Shown here: positions 63,024 through 64,000 of the stretch, in pieces | Layout of the letters: each line of letters begins with the position of its first letter | Position numbering within the stretch: position 1 is the stretch's first letter | NCBI RefSeq assembly: GCF_017798165.1 | Contig: NZ_CP059068.1 | Coordinates: 4,154,001-4,218,000 of the forward strand | Direction: 5' to 3' | DNA from: Rhodoferax sp. AJA081-3 | GTDB taxonomy: Bacteria; Pseudomonadota; Gammaproteobacteria; Burkholderiales; Burkholderiaceae_C | DNA: 64,000 nucleotides | Translations under genes and position numbers: made by a program | The notes under the pieces: generated by a model | Databases searched by the model: none | Seen by the model: only the letters and a program-made list of their open reading frames with translations | Told to the model about the DNA's origin: nothing

Positions 63024-64000
63024 ATGAAACGCGACCCCATCACCCCCACCCAAAACCAGATCGTGATCCAGCCCATCAGCCACGACGTGCTGGCCGAGAA
63101 ATACCTTAAACCCGGCGAAACGGGCATCGAGGACCTTTTTGCACGCGTGGCACGGGCTCTGGCTTCGGTCGAAAAGGAAGAAGACCGCGCCAAGTTCGAG
63201 GCCATCTTCCTGGAAAATCTGTACGCAGGCGCCATTGGCGCAGGCCGCATCATGAGCGCAGCGGGCACCGACATCCAGGCCACGCTGATCAACTGTTTTG
63301 TGCAGCCGGTGGGTGATTGCATCCAGGGGGTGGATGAAGACGGTTACCCCGGCATTTACGAAGCCCTACGCGAAGCCGCCGAGACCATGCGCCGCGGCGG
63401 CGGTGTGGGCTATGACTTCTCGCGCATCCGCCCGCGTGGCGCGGCAGTCAAGGGTACGGCGTCCATGGCCTCCGGCCCTTGCAGTTATATCAATGTGTTT
63501 GACCAATCCTGCTCTACCGTGGAAAGCGCCGGAGCACGCCGCGGCGCCCAGATGGGCGTGCTGCGAGTGGATCACCCGGATGTGATGGAGTTCATCACCG
63601 CCAAACGCACGCCGGGCCGCTGGAACAACTTCAATGTGTCGGTGGGTATGACCGACACGTTTATGGAAGCCCTGATCGCCGACCAGCCCTGGGAACTGGT
63701 GCACACGGCCAAGCCGGGTGCGGGCCTGCTGGAGAAAGGCGCTTTCCAGCGCGCCGATGGCAAATGGGTCTACCAGACCCTGAAGGCGCGTGAACTGTGG
63801 GACACGGTCATGCGCTCCACCTACGACTTTGCCGAGCCCGGCATTTTGTTCCTGGACCACATCAACACCGACAACAACCTGCGTTACTGCGAGACCATTG
63901 CCGCCACCAACCCCTGCGGAGAACAGCCCCTGCCGTCCTACGGCTGCTGCGACCTGGGCCCCATCATCCTGACGCGTTTTGTGCGCCACCCGTTTGGGTT
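63024..64000 (+). CDS. nrdJ: Class II (adenosylcobalamin-dependent) ribonucleotide reductase, 5' part
   Basis: The first about 325 residues; the gene runs off the window. Visible catalytic words: ATLINCFVQPVGD with the first redox Cys, RRGGGVGYDFSRIRPRG, and NPCGEQ at residues 296-301, which carries Asn, the thiyl-radical Cys298 and Glu300. The missing NrdB partner and the pattern suit the B12-dependent NrdJ type, which works with or without oxygen. Preceded by AGGAGA 8 nt before the ATG. Converts ribonucleotides to deoxyribonucleotides. Confidence 0.92.
   Translation, partial: MKRDPITPTQNQIVIQPISHDVLAEKYLKPGETGIEDLFARVARALASVEKEEDRAKFEAIFLENLYAGAIGAGRIMSAAGTDIQATLINCFVQPVGDCIQGVDEDGYPGIYEALREAAETMRRGGGVGYDFSRIRPRGAAVKGTASMASGPCSYINVFDQSCSTVESAGARRGAQMGVLRVDHPDVMEFITAKRTPGRWNNFNVSVGMTDTFMEALIADQPWELVHTAKPGAGLLEKGAFQRADGKWVYQTLKARELWDTVMRSTYDFAEPGILFLDHINTDNNLRYCETIAATNPCGEQPLPSYGCCDLGPIILTRFVRHPFG

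Overview
This 64 kb window is GC-rich chromosomal DNA of a betaproteobacterium. It is most likely a member of the Comamonadaceae close to Rhodoferax, judging from the caa3-type cytochrome oxidase cluster, DUF1841, DUF2970, the class II (B12-dependent) ribonucleotide reductase, RpoH behind a CIRCE operator, and protein wording typical of that family. This is inference from recognised families; no database search was run.

Layout. 0-0.5 kb: tail of an unknown gene and a MerC/MerT-like membrane protein. 0.5-8.4 kb: a secreted RCC1-repeat protein and a FecR-TPR-barrel protein, divergent from a CHASE2 adenylate/guanylate cyclase. 8.4-10.5 kb: two paralogous 156-aa SpoIIAA-like proteins flanking a DUF4124 protein, then tRNA-Arg(CCU). 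10.6-14.5 kb (minus strand): MoxR ATPase, small membrane protein, GNAT acetyltransferase, a VapBC-type toxin-antitoxin pair and a CoxE-like vWA protein. 14.5-23.5 kb: housekeeping genes (di-haem cytochrome c, NDH-2, DUF1841, two small envelope proteins, a Kef-type antiporter, an orphan ParA, a MaoC hydratase, TrmL, ComF, a BioC-like protein). 23.6-32.8 kb: cytochrome c oxidase structural and assembly genes in one direction (coxB, ctaD, 37-aa assembly protein, ctaG, DUF2970, coxC, surf1, SCO-like, ctaA, ctaB, senC), interrupted only by one small opposite gene. 32.8-37.3 kb: regulators (Crp/Fnr type, a CHASE3 histidine kinase divergent from its NarL-type response regulator, a receiver-only protein, and rpoH with a perfect CIRCE element).

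37.3-62.7 kb is an accessory island between rpoH and nrdJ. Its left part is decayed: an RtcR-like sigma-54 activator with a large in-frame internal deletion, an HsdR cut off after its nuclease domain, a DUF3987 protein and the C-terminal piece of a RepB partition protein. Then comes an intact-looking two-gene operon, a SocA/Panacea-type antitoxin and a 133-aa candidate toxin, with a strong promoter carrying tandem operator-like repeats. The main cargo is a secreted-protein operon: a 2127-aa multidomain surface protein, a 2836-aa RHS protein whose variable tip is a NucA/NucB-type DNase, and a lipoprotein with a SMI1/KNR4-like fold that is the likely immunity protein. Transposase remnants follow, then a methyl-accepting chemotaxis protein and the start of nrdJ at the right edge.

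A roughly 55-bp dispersed repeat with a TAGCCCCCG core occurs at least seven times in both orientations. Three copies lie in frame inside protein-coding genes (Kef antiporter, DUF1841, SenC). No CRISPR array, rRNA or complete insertion sequence was seen.
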